NCBI GenBank assembly: GCA_041748075.1
Contig: JBGTDX010000121.1
Span: forward strand, 1-42,282
Direction: 5' to 3'
Source of the DNA: JBGSYJ01 sp041748075
GTDB taxonomy: Bacteria; Acidobacteriota; Thermoanaerobaculia; Gp7-AA8
DNA length: 42,282 nt
A program made the translations under genes and the position numbers. Positions 1-8,008 of this stretch are shown here, in pieces. The notes beneath the pieces were generated by a model that was not told where the DNA came from, did not search any database, and saw nothing but the letters and a program-made list of their open reading frames with translations. Numbering within the stretch: position 1 is the first letter of the stretch; each line of letters opens with the position of its first letter.

Positions 1-1669
1 CCGGCGGAACCCATGTGATGATCTGATACGGATCCATGATGTCGCACGTCTTGCAGTGAAAACAGTTCGTGAAGTTCAGGAACGGCACCTTACCCTTGCC
101 GTCCGCACTCAGCTGCGGCTCATAGACCGAAGCCGGGCAGAAATGCTCACAGGGATTCCCGTACTCGACAGTGCACCTCGTGATGCAGATGTCCGTATCC
201 GAAATCAAGAGATGCGGCGGTTGATCCTCTTCGTGAAGGACACCACCGTGATAGACCTCGGTGACCTTGTCGAACGTATAGACGTTGTCGAACTTCATCT
301 TTGCGGGGGGATGCGGCTCGTCGGTTCCGAAATAACCCTGGATCCGCTCCATGTGCTCGTGGCCGGCTTTTCCCTCGAGCCGGTTCACGACACCGTAGCC
401 CCGCCCACCCGTGACAAGTCCCAGACCGGCATTCAGAACGCCGGCGATCTGCCCATTCTCGAAACCCTGATGGAAGTTGCGCTGAGACCAGAGCTCGTCC
501 TTAGCCCATGATCCCTCGAAGGCGCGTTCGTACTCACTGAGCCTTGCGCTCGAATAATCCTCCGTCAAGAGCGAATCGAAGGCGGCCTGAGCGGCCAGCA
601 TGCCTGACTTCATCCCGAGATGGATGCCTTTCAGGCGAGCTCCGTTGAGGTAGCCCGCCGAGTCGCCGGCGATCAGAAATCCATCGCCGTACATCCGCGG
701 CATCGAATAGTAGCCTCCCTCTGGAATCGCCTTCGCTCCGGCGGACACGATCTTTCCACCTGCAAGCATCTCCCGGATCGACGGATGAAGCTTGAACTGC
801 TGGAAGATGTGATGCGGATCGGTCGTCGGATTTCTGTAATCGAGTCCAGTGACGAAACCGATATCGATCATTCGATCCTTCATCCCGTAGATGAAGCCAC
901 CGCCGAACGTCATGAGATCCAGCGGATAGCCCATCGTATGGATGACCTCTCCGGCGGCAAAACGATCATCGGGAACCTGCCAGACTTCCTTCACGCCGAC
1001 CGAGTAGACCTGCGGATTTTTGCCTGCGTACAGATCGTGCGAGGTTGCAAGCTGTCGGGTAAGCGTGCCCCGAGGACCCTCGGCGAGAATCGTGAGCTTC
1101 GCGCGGATGTCGACTCCGGGCTCGTAGTTCGCCTTGGGCCGGCCGTCCTTCCCGATTCCCTTGTCGCCGGTCCGCACTCCGACAACCCTGCCGTTCTCGA
1201 GGAGGACGCGGGCAGCTGGAAACTCCGGGAAAAGATCGACACCGAGGTCTGCAACGATAGGAGCCATCCAGCGAACCATTTCGCCGAGCGATATGACGTA
1301 GTTGCCGTGATTCTGCAGAGGTGGAGGGAGAATCGGGGGCGAGAACTTTTGCCGCTCGGTCATGACCCACATGGAGTCATCGCCTACGGGCGCTTCCACC
1401 GGGCAGCCGCGTTCCAGCCAGTCCGGCATCAGTTCCTGAATTCCTCTGGGATCCATTACTGCGCCAGAGATTCCGTGCGCACCGATCTCCGCCCCCTTCT
1501 CGAGCACGGCGATCGAAATTGCGTCCAGCTTCCGTTCCGCGGGAGACTCGTTGTGAGCCTTGATGAGCATCGCCAGGTGATAGGCCGCAGCAAGTCCAGC
1601 CGGGCCCGCGCCTACAATGACAACGTCCAGCTCGAGCGTCTCTCTCTCCACGTCGGGCAGTTCAGCCAT
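1..1669 (-). CDS. Electron transfer flavoprotein-ubiquinone oxidoreductase (ETF-QO), 3' end cut off by the window
   Basis: Passes electrons from reduced ETF to membrane quinone, linking acyl-CoA and amino-acid dehydrogenases to respiration. I translated it by hand from an ATG at 1669-1667; a GGAGGAG ribosome site lies just upstream. Residues 16-25 form the FAD-binding GxGxxG fold (VVIVGAGPAG). A second FAD motif (DGFLIAGDSAG) sits in the middle. Near the C-terminus are the four-cysteine 4Fe-4S elements typical of the family: CxxxC-like ICITRC, PCEHFCPA, and NCFHCKTCDI followed by the ITWVPP tail. About 556 codons are visible and only the last ten or so residues should be missing. The partner genes etfA and etfB lie about 6 kb upstream on the same strand, separated by a block of surface-protein genes. 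Confidence 0.95.
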   Translation of the reverse strand, partial: MAELPDVERETLELDVVIVGAGPAGLAAAYHLAMLIKAHNESPAERKLDAISIAVLEKGAEIGAHGISGAVMDPRGIQELMPDWLERGCPVEAPVGDDSMWVMTERQKFSPPILPPPLQNHGNYVISLGEMVRWMAPIVADLGVDLFPEFPAARVLLENGRVVGVRTGDKGIGKDGRPKANYEPGVDIRAKLTILAEGPRGTLTRQLATSHDLYAGKNPQVYSVGVKEVWQVPDDRFAAGEVIHTMGYPLDLMTFGGGFIYGMKDRMIDIGFVTGLDYRNPTTDPHHIFQQFKLHPSIREMLAGGKIVSAGAKAIPEGGYYSMPRMYGDGFLIAGDSAGYLNGARLKGIHLGMKSGMLAAQAAFDSLLTEDYSSARLSEYERAFEGSWAKDELWSQRNFHQGFENGQIAGVLNAGLGLVTGGRGYGVVNRLEGKAGHEHMERIQGYFGTDEPHPPAKMKFDNVYTFDKVTEVYHGGVLHEEDQPPHLLISDTDICITRCTVEYGNPCEHFCPASVYEPQLSADGKGKVPFLNFTNCFHCKTCDIMDPYQIITWVPP

Positions 1670-1749
1670 TCAACACTCCTCCTCAGAATCCTCTGCGACA
1701 CCGATCGCATTCTACTTCACCGCTCGGCAGGCGCCTGAACCACTGTCAT

Positions 1750-1817
1750 CCTGAGCGAAGCGAAGAATCTTCTTGCCGGGATCAAGTGTCGCAAAATGAT
1801 CCTTCGCTTCGCTCAGG
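1750..1817. repeat. Inverted-repeat element with 20-bp arms
   Basis: Arms at 1750-1769 and 1798-1817 are reverse complements with one mismatch and enclose a 28-base loop. The arm core is CCTGAGCGAAGCGAAG. It lies between the barrel-protein gene and the ETF-QO gene, so it could fold in RNA and act as a weak terminator or processing site, but no T-tract follows. Related cores appear at 13128-13152 and, more weakly, at 22568-22598. This suggests a dispersed palindromic family. Confidence 0.7.
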
Positions 1818-1867
1818 AAGACACGCTCCCCCAACTCACACATGCGCACACTGGTGCGAACTCGCAT

Positions 1868-4009
1868 TCACTCCTCCGGGCAGCCAAGTCGGATCACATA
1901 GGCGACGACATCCTCTGTCAGTTCGAGCCGCAGCTGCGGAATCTGCCCAGGTGTCACGACTGCCTTGACAGACTCCGGATCGATGACGACGTCATAGGTC
2001 CCGGGCGGGACGTCATCCGCCTGAAATCCTCCGGCAGCTGAGGTGACGAGAGTGATGATGTCCTCATCGCTGACCAGAGCAATTCGACCACCGGTAACGG
2101 GGCGGATTCTCCCTTCGGTGCAATAGATGAGTGACCCCTGGAAAGTACTGAACCGGGCGAGAACGAAATCCGCGCGAACCGTCTCACGCGGGGTCACCTG
2201 CACCAGCTGCGCGAACTCGCCGTCAACCGAATAACCCGGCTCAAGCGAGGTGGCGGTGATGGCGATGGAGACAGCGCCAACTGGTACGCGTCGGATTCGA
2301 TAACTGCCGTCGCCCGACGTCGTTGCAACGCGCCGTCCGTCCATGAGAATCGGCAAGCCGCTGACGCCCTTTCCTTCCAGTGTCACCTGGCCTTCGATCG
2401 AACCGAACAGAGAAGGACGGAGAATCGGTGTGAAGGCGGACCGGATCTCGCGCAGATCGTTCCAGCCGTAGCGCGTGCCGATGTCGATCGCGAGCGTGTT
2501 CCGATTGAGATTGCTGCGGGGAAGACCGATGTCGAAGGGCACTCTCGCCTCGATTCGGCCATAGACTCCCTCCCCTCCGATCCTGCGGGACACTCCGATG
2601 CGCACGAGACCTTCGCCCATCTCCGCGCCCCGGTCTACCCACGCGCCCCCAAGACCAATCAGATAGCGATACGGCCCGCGTAGATAGCTTTCATAGGCAG
2701 CTTCCGCAGTCACTCCATAGCTGGAGTTATTTTCGGCCTGACCGACCATCGTGAGGTCGAAGAACGAGTCCTGACCGATCGAACGCTGGAGCGACGCAAT
2801 CGCCTGCGTCCGATCGGGCTGTCCATCTCCGGAGTTCATGACGTGCTCGAGTTGCAGGCTCGCGTAGTCGGACTGGAACGCGCGAGTGATGGAGACGGCG
2901 GCGCGATCCGCAATGACACTCGTCTCTCCTTCCAATGTATCGAACGTAAGCTCGTCGCGGCTGTAGCTGGCGTGGACTGTCGGGCCGCCTGCAAAGGTCC
3001 GGCTGTACCCGGCGTAGCCGCGCAGGTTCGAGCGATCGGAGACAGCATCCTCTGTGACGTAGTAAAGCTGAGCCGAAAGCGTAGAGAGCTCCGCAGGCCG
3101 GTAGTTTCCCGAGATCTCCAGGCCTTCTTCGCCGGGTCGGATCGAGGGCACGAACGGAAATGATGCATCAAACGAGTAGAGAGCAGCGCCGATCCTCCCG
3201 TTCTGAAACCGCACATTCGAACCTGCGCGGAACCCCATCGCCCCTTCCCTGGACGAATACCCTTCGGTGAACAGATTCGTCCACGGGGAGATCTCGCGAA
3301 TGAAACGTCCGCTTACGATCGCGTCGCTCTCGTGAACCTCCTGACCCGCCGCGTATGCAGGCTCGTCGACAACCATCAGACCCGCACCCAGAAAGTTTCG
3401 CCGAAACCGCAGCAGATAGTCTCCACCGGCGATCACAGGACGTCGCGGCTCGGCGTCGGGAAGCGCGATCCGATATCTCGATTGCCCCGCGTACGCGGAC
3501 CAGCGGCTACGCCCGCCCTCGAATCGGACAGAAGCACCCTGAAACGGGAACGCGTCGCCAATCGCCGTGGAGATGCCATCCGGCTCGGATGGAACGATTG
3601 TAAAATCTCCGGCGACCGCCTGAAGAAAGCCTCCACGAACCGGCACGCGGTCAGCTTCGACGCCGAATAGGGTGGTCGTGTTGGGAAAGCCTCCGTAGCC
3701 CCACGCCGCGAGGACCGAGCCGTTGGTCAGCTCCTGCCGAGCAAAGAGTCGGAAGCTCGTACGCGAGGAGTCGCCGAAAAGCGGAGCGTCGAAGGTACGC
3801 GTTCCAATCGCGAAGTTGAAGTAGCCGCGCGAAGAGTCCCTCTGGGACGGTTGCCCGAGAGCAGGAGCGGCTGCTGAAACGAGCACGAGAGCGACAGTCC
3901 CGGTCAGGGAATGGAGTAGCGCTCCTGAAACATGCCGCGTGGAGCGGTCGAGAAGCGCAGATTTAAAGATAACTCCCCTCCCGGCACAGGTCCGAACGAC
4001 AGAATCCAC
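1868..4009 (-). CDS. Outer-membrane beta-barrel-like protein with two C-terminal Ig/carboxypeptidase-regulatory-like domains (usher-like role inferred)
   Basis: A 713-aa exported protein. A hydrophobic segment near residues 31-52 ending in ALGQ looks like a signal peptide. The GTG at 4009 is the only standard start I found before it, so the true start may be further in and the 106-bp overlap with the chaperone gene may be overstated. Residues about 55-535 are rich in alternating polar/hydrophobic, aromatic and Gly strands typical of an outer-membrane barrel. Two beta-sandwich domains follow, beginning near FGSIEGQVTLEG and FQGSLIYCTEG; the pattern (SGDGSYRIRRVPVG) is that of carboxypeptidase-regulatory-like folds. 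It directly follows a PapD-like chaperone and two pilin-like genes, so an usher or anchor function fits. I do not see the classical FimD/PapC motifs, so this is inference from context. Confidence 0.6.
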   Translation of the reverse strand: MDSVVRTCAGRGVIFKSALLDRSTRHVSGALLHSLTGTVALVLVSAAAPALGQPSQRDSSRGYFNFAIGTRTFDAPLFGDSSRTSFRLFARQELTNGSVLAAWGYGGFPNTTTLFGVEADRVPVRGGFLQAVAGDFTIVPSEPDGISTAIGDAFPFQGASVRFEGGRSRWSAYAGQSRYRIALPDAEPRRPVIAGGDYLLRFRRNFLGAGLMVVDEPAYAAGQEVHESDAIVSGRFIREISPWTNLFTEGYSSREGAMGFRAGSNVRFQNGRIGAALYSFDASFPFVPSIRPGEEGLEISGNYRPAELSTLSAQLYYVTEDAVSDRSNLRGYAGYSRTFAGGPTVHASYSRDELTFDTLEGETSVIADRAAVSITRAFQSDYASLQLEHVMNSGDGQPDRTQAIASLQRSIGQDSFFDLTMVGQAENNSSYGVTAEAAYESYLRGPYRYLIGLGGAWVDRGAEMGEGLVRIGVSRRIGGEGVYGRIEARVPFDIGLPRSNLNRNTLAIDIGTRYGWNDLREIRSAFTPILRPSLFGSIEGQVTLEGKGVSGLPILMDGRRVATTSGDGSYRIRRVPVGAVSIAITATSLEPGYSVDGEFAQLVQVTPRETVRADFVLARFSTFQGSLIYCTEGRIRPVTGGRIALVSDEDIITLVTSAAGGFQADDVPPGTYDVVIDPESVKAVVTPGQIPQLRLELTEDVVAYVIRLGCPEE

Positions 4010-4698
4010 TCACGCTTCTGGCCCGGCAGAACAGGCTCGTTGCCCTCATTGAACGGAAACGTCTGGGCGAACTCACCATCTTTCGAACGAACTTCGAGAA
4101 ATCCGGATGGCCGGAGGTTCCTCTCTCCTTCGTTGGAAACTCTTGCTTTCAGGACCAGGCGCTCGTCGTTGTCACCCGCGCGCTCCCATTTTAACTCATG
4201 TACTTTGATGTCCGCTGGCTCAGCCTTGACGTTCTCGACGTAAATGGGGATGCCCATTCTCGCGACGAACAACACCTGATTCGGTTCATCCTTTACAACG
4301 GGTGTGGACGAAAAGAAGATCTGACTCCGCAGCTGTGTGAATTCCTCGGGTGCTGTTACTGAGTAACGAAACGAAGTCCGACCGCCGGGAGGCACCTGAA
4401 TGCGTGACGGAGAGATTCGAATCGACCGCGCCAGCGATGTCGCATCCGTCCCGCTGGGCATCTCCGAGACCTCACCCGTGTCGCTCACGGCAAAGTCTGC
4501 GAAGTCGACCGTCACGAGCATCGGAGTGTCACTGTCGTTGGTGTAACTGATCGTATCCTGGAGCTTTCCACCCGCGGGCATCAGCTTTTCGATGAAGGGC
4601 GGGGAGAGTGACACCGAAACTGCAGAATAGAGAGCTGAAGGCGACACTAGCAGCAGTAGCGCGACGGCGGTGTTCAGGATGCTTGGTTTTCTTGTCAT
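3904..4698 (-). CDS. PapD-like periplasmic pilus chaperone-related protein
   Basis: A 264-aa protein with a signal peptide (residues 1-25, ending near LYSAV) and two predicted Ig-like halves. The first half has the chaperone-like pattern of a basic/loop strand, ISYTNDSDTPMLVTVDF, and IRISPSRIQVPPGGRTSFRYSV followed by LRSQIFFSS. This resembles the F1-G1 strand region and the 'PP.....PG....R' signature of fimbrial chaperones. The second half begins near IPIYVENVKAEP. It would escort subunits through the periplasm to the barrel protein encoded immediately downstream. It lies between the two pilin-like genes and the barrel gene. It could instead be a structural Ig-fold component. Similarity to PapD is judged by eye. 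Confidence 0.65.
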   Translation of the reverse strand: MTRKPSILNTAVALLLLVSPSALYSAVSVSLSPPFIEKLMPAGGKLQDTISYTNDSDTPMLVTVDFADFAVSDTGEVSEMPSGTDATSLARSIRISPSRIQVPPGGRTSFRYSVTAPEEFTQLRSQIFFSSTPVVKDEPNQVLFVARMGIPIYVENVKAEPADIKVHELKWERAGDNDERLVLKARVSNEGERNLRPSGFLEVRSKDGEFAQTFPFNEGNEPVLPGQKREWILSFGPVPGGELSLNLRFSTAPRGMFQERYSIP

Positions 4699-4762
4699 AG
4701 GGTTCGAGTCTTCTCAGGATCGTTGATGTTGGGTCTTGAGGCCTGGAGGTGATCTTGAAGCG

Positions 4763-5353
4763 TTAGAATCCCGCTGCTGTCAACACCACCGCCCATGTGT
4801 TCGTTCCCGGGCCATCGCTATTATCCACGGTCAGCTGAAGCTCGAGATTACCGGTCCGGACATTGATACCCATCCCCGCAGAGAAATTGCGCACCAACGC
4901 ACCGTTGCCACATCCGCCCGCTCCGTCTCCGACGGTGGTGAACGTCTTGAATCCGCAAGAGACGGCCGTCGCGGGCAAACCTGTCACCGGAATCCGCATT
5001 GCGAGACGATCTGCCGTTCCCCAGTTGATGACCGAGGAGAACGAGGAGTTGTAAATTCGGATCGTACGCGGCGGCGCGCTTCTTGCCGTCCAGCTCGTTG
5101 CCGCCGGAGCCGTGAACGTGGCACCACTCCCCGACGTCACGCCCGTGAGCGCCTGAGTGCCACCTGAATTCGCCCCGCCTGTGGACTGCACCACTCCGAA
5201 GTTATAACTCGCTGCAGTGATCTGGAAGTTGGCGCTGCCCTGATTGCTGGCCGTCACGGTGATGGAATCACTCGAGGGCTGCGCAAGCGCCGAGCCGCTA
5301 ACACCCAGGAGGATACTGCTCGCCAGCGCCCAGAGCTTGAGCCTTGTTCTCAT
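4763..5353 (-). CDS. Exported pilin-like subunit A (paralogue of the next gene upstream)
   Basis: A 196-aa protein with a clean signal peptide (MRTRLKLWALASSILLGVSGSALAQ). The mature part starts with DSITVTA, is rich in Gly, Ala, Ser and Thr, and appears all-beta. It has a cysteine pair (SCG and GGCGNG) that may form a disulfide. It shares an almost constant core (WGTADRLAMRIP) and a C-terminal strand (NTWAVVLTAAGF) with the gene at 5426-5995. A Gly sits 14 residues from the end, as in donor-strand-exchange subunits, although the conserved penultimate Tyr is absent. Upstream of the chaperone and barrel genes, it fits a secreted fibre or coat subunit. I do not recognise a named family with certainty (DUF4402-like by eye). 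Confidence 0.65.
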   Translation of the reverse strand: MRTRLKLWALASSILLGVSGSALAQPSSDSITVTASNQGSANFQITAASYNFGVVQSTGGANSGGTQALTGVTSGSGATFTAPAATSWTARSAPPRTIRIYNSSFSSVINWGTADRLAMRIPVTGLPATAVSCGFKTFTTVGDGAGGCGNGALVRNFSAGMGINVRTGNLELQLTVDNSDGPGTNTWAVVLTAAGF

Positions 5354-5425
5354 ATGTCCGCCTCACCCTTCACATTCGCCGGGGCGCCTGGCTGGCCGCC
5401 CCGGCACGAATAGCTTCAAGTTCGA

Positions 5426-5995
5426 TCAGGCGCCGGCGGCAGTCAGAACGACCGTCCAGGTGTTCGAGCCCGTTCCGTCGGTGTCGTTGACCCTGAGAGA
5501 GAAATCAAGGTTTCCATCAACGTCGTTCGCGCCGTTACCGACCGTCATGCTGTGGATGAGATTGCCGGACGCGCAGGCAGAGGCTCCGTCGCCGATGGTG
5601 CCAAAAGCGATCAGCCCGCAGCTCGTTCCGCCGCCGACGGCCGGAATCCGCATGCTGAGCCGGTCAGCGGTGCCCCATCCGATGACTGCCGTGGTGGAAG
5701 CGTTGAATACACGAACCGTGCGCGATGGTGCGCTCTGGGCGGTCCACGTCGTCGCGGCATTGGCGGAATACGTCGAACCCGTCGCATCGTCAGCACCCGT
5801 CAAGGCTGCCGTACCACCAACGCTGAGCGTACCGTTCGAATCGACGGTGCCGAATGCGTACGTAGCCGCTGCGATGTTGAATGAGAAGATTCCGTTGTTT
5901 GTCGCTGTGACCGTGATTGAATCACTCGCAGACTGCGCGAACACACCCACTGCTGCGAAGAGGACTACGACTGTTACGAGAAGATACTTTTTCAT
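5426..5995 (-). CDS. Exported pilin-like subunit B
   Basis: I place the start at the ATG at 5995-5993, which has a purine-rich ribosome site (AAAGGAAAAG) and opens a perfect signal peptide (MKKYLLVTVVVLFAAVGVFAQ). An upstream in-frame start at 6088 would spoil the signal. The 189-aa product has the same layout as subunit A: DSITVTATN, a beta-rich Gly/Thr region, GWGTADRLSMRIP, a Cys pair, and the end NTWTVVLTAAGA. The two look about half identical by eye, so they arose by duplication. It probably has the higher expression, judging from the better ribosome site. Function as a fibre subunit is inferred from context. Confidence 0.7.
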   Translation of the reverse strand: MKKYLLVTVVVLFAAVGVFAQSASDSITVTATNNGIFSFNIAAATYAFGTVDSNGTLSVGGTAALTGADDATGSTYSANAATTWTAQSAPSRTVRVFNASTTAVIGWGTADRLSMRIPAVGGGTSCGLIAFGTIGDGASACASGNLIHSMTVGNGANDVDGNLDFSLRVNDTDGTGSNTWTVVLTAAGA

Positions 5996-6087
5996 TTGCT
6001 TTTCCTTTTTCCCTTTCCCTGCACTTTGTTCTAAGACTCGATTGTTAGTATTCAAGCGAGGCTTGCCACCCCACGTCCCGAACTCCA

Positions 6088-6672
6088 TTACTGTTCCGTC
6101 TCCAGAAGAAGACGAAGATTGAAACCGTATTGACCGATGGGATCTCTGTCGTTGAGCCGCAGCCGAAGATCAACCGAGACCAGCTCTCCCGAAGGGCCTG
6201 TCCGTCGCCCCCGGCTGACAACGACCGATTCACCTGACCGAAAGCCCTTCCACCGCACGGAGCCAACGCTCCTCCATTCGAGCCGTGACATCGATGCCTT
6301 CTCCGGCCCGGCGTCGAATGCCAACGCCTCCTCCGGCACGAGACGAAGCTCCCAGACTGAATCGCTGAATACACGGACCATGACGGCGTCTTCGACTGCT
6401 TTCTCGCGATCCGTAAGCACTTCACCGAATGAAACCGCGCCCGACTCAATGATCAGCTGCGTCGGCGTCGTCTCCGTACGCCCCGGCCGGATGAACGGCT
6501 GCGCGGACCTGCTGACCCCTCCAACGACTATCGACGGTCGAACCGCCGTTGCGCCGTCCAGACGAATCCCGCGTGGTCCCGCTACCTGGCCCATCGCCGC
6601 GCTCTCCAGACCCGCGACCAGCATCGCGAGTATCAGGAACCGTTCGAGACTTCTTGAAGTTTTTTTTGTCAT
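6088..6672 (-). CDS. Small exported beta-rich protein, pilus-cluster component
   Basis: A 194-aa protein with a signal peptide (residues 1-28, ending SAAMGQ). The mature part contains SGAVSFGEVL and VMVRVFSDSVWELRLVP, a pattern seen in beta-sandwich surface subunits. The C-terminus (DPIGQYGFNLRLLLETEQ) is again a strand-like tail with Gly at a comparable distance from the end, reminiscent of subunits A and B but with low identity. Codons 2-5 hold an A8 tract (T8 on the given strand, 6660-6667). It starts the run of five co-directional genes. It may be a minor or tip subunit, but the function is unknown. Confidence 0.55.
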   Translation of the reverse strand: MTKKTSRSLERFLILAMLVAGLESAAMGQVAGPRGIRLDGATAVRPSIVVGGVSRSAQPFIRPGRTETTPTQLIIESGAVSFGEVLTDREKAVEDAVMVRVFSDSVWELRLVPEEALAFDAGPEKASMSRLEWRSVGSVRWKGFRSGESVVVSRGRRTGPSGELVSVDLRLRLNDRDPIGQYGFNLRLLLETEQ

Positions 6673-7346
6673 CTGTATCTAATGAATGGACCGGGCGACC
6701 TATAAGCAGCGACATGGCCGGATCAGGCCTTGTTTCTGCCGTGAGTGTGTCGATTCTAAGGATGCAGTGTCAGGAGTTCGTCAAGCGTGCCGTCAGCCCG
6801 GCGTCAAAACTACCGCCTTGATGCTCCGCGACTAATCGCTCATCACACTGCCATCGATCGCCGGGCGTCGACCGCCCCACCCTAGTTCCTCATCAGACTT
6901 TCCTGATCGCGACACCCACGGGAAGATTGAACCGATATTGGAGACGTCTAAGTCAATTTCTGTACCAGCAGGATCCAGCCTCGCCTGCTATTGTTTTCTT
7001 GTACTTAGGCAATTCCTCATCGAGCTGCCTGACGTTTTTTGTCACGCGATGGCGCCAAGGATTCGCAAGGACTGATCCGGCAAACGCTCTTGCTGCCGTG
7101 TGGGGAAGACTCTTTCGGCCATCCGGCGGAGAGAACTGCGGGGGGACTCGAGGAGCAATGCGGGAAAACAGAGCTTCGCCTTCAGCGCGACACGCCACGA
7201 ACACCCACCCACCTCCATCAGACTCTGTTTTTGGACAGGCGGATTGTAGGACTTCCGGCAGAAAGAGGCAAGCAGGAGCCTTTGGAACGTCTCTCGCTTC
7301 GCTCGGATCGCGGACGAAAGTCCCAGCTACTTTCGAGCAGCGATCT
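6673..7346. other. 674-bp stretch without a convincing gene
   Basis: Reading frames exist here on both strands but none has a signal peptide, a recognisable motif or a plausible ribosome site, and overlapping frames on opposite strands are equally long. The stretch separates the exported protein at 7347-7892 from the rest of the pilus-like block. It probably carries the promoter and a long leader for the block starting at 6672. I looked for RNase P, tmRNA, SRP RNA and GEMM-type riboswitch cores and saw none. Confidence 0.5.
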
Positions 7347-7892
7347 TCACGGCACTTTCCCGCGGTTTCGGCATGAGGTACAGCTGATCCCCACACCAGA
7401 CGTCTTTGCGCCCTTCATCCTTCCATCGAAGGAAAGCGGCCAGGGGGCGATCCCCGCCTGAGCGTCGCGATTCAAATAGAGCCGAGACGAAATTTCGATC
7501 TCCTGTTTCCCGGTCCCGCGGAACGGAATGTCGATCCAGCCGCCCGCGACTCCGACAGTTCGCCGGTAGCCGTCCACTTCCACCTCGGCAGACGAGAAGA
7601 GCTCGCCTTCGAGCTTAATGAGCAACATCGTCCCAGCGGGATCGTTGGTCTGGAGGGCCAGAAACCCTGCATCAGCGATGTCGATGAACCCCCGCTCGAT
7701 GTCCTGATCCGTGATGAAGAGGTGGAGCGGCAGACCGTGGGCGGCGGCTCGAATATATGGGGCATTCCTAGCCGATACCGTCATCGAAGCTGAACGATCG
7801 GCGCCATCTGCTGCTGGAGCGAAACCGAGCGCCGTCAGTAGCCAGAGTGACGCTGCCAGACGGGAAACGGACCAATTGACTCTCTTGAGCAT
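7347..7892 (-). CDS. Small exported protein of unknown function, same block
   Basis: A 181-aa protein starting at the ATG 7892-7890. The signal-like segment covers about residues 8-30 (LAASLWLLTALGFAPAADGAD). The mature part is predicted beta-rich, with SASMTVSARN at the N-terminus recalling the DSITVTA start of subunits A and B, and a body of short strands. Two Cys occur near the C-terminus (GISCTSCRN). It may be a further subunit or an adaptor. It is separated from the other five genes by 674 bp, so co-transcription is uncertain. No family recognised. Confidence 0.5.
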   Translation of the reverse strand: MLKRVNWSVSRLAASLWLLTALGFAPAADGADRSASMTVSARNAPYIRAAAHGLPLHLFITDQDIERGFIDIADAGFLALQTNDPAGTMLLIKLEGELFSSAEVEVDGYRRTVGVAGGWIDIPFRGTGKQEIEISSRLYLNRDAQAGIAPWPLSFDGRMKGAKTSGVGISCTSCRNRGKVP

Positions 7893-8008
7893 CAACTGCT
7901 CTGGAAGTCATCGGATGGGTCGGATTGATACAGTCGGGAGGGACTGTGTGAAAGTGAGTCATCCTGTGAGGATGAAAAGTCTGTCCATCGCAATCAGGCG
8001 ACGACGCG

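Noticed and set aside
620..1738. 372-codon plus-strand reading frame
   Set aside because: It is antisense to ETF-QO, whose cysteine and FAD motifs are unambiguous; the plus frame has no recognisable motif.
6927..7396. Overlapping plus and minus frames of about 150 codons
   Set aside because: Equally long frames on both strands, no signal, motif or ribosome site; treated as non-coding.
7940..7990. Small palindrome (CATCC-TGTGA-GGATG) after etfA
   Set aside because: Short stem, no T-tract on the transcribed strand; too weak to call a terminator.
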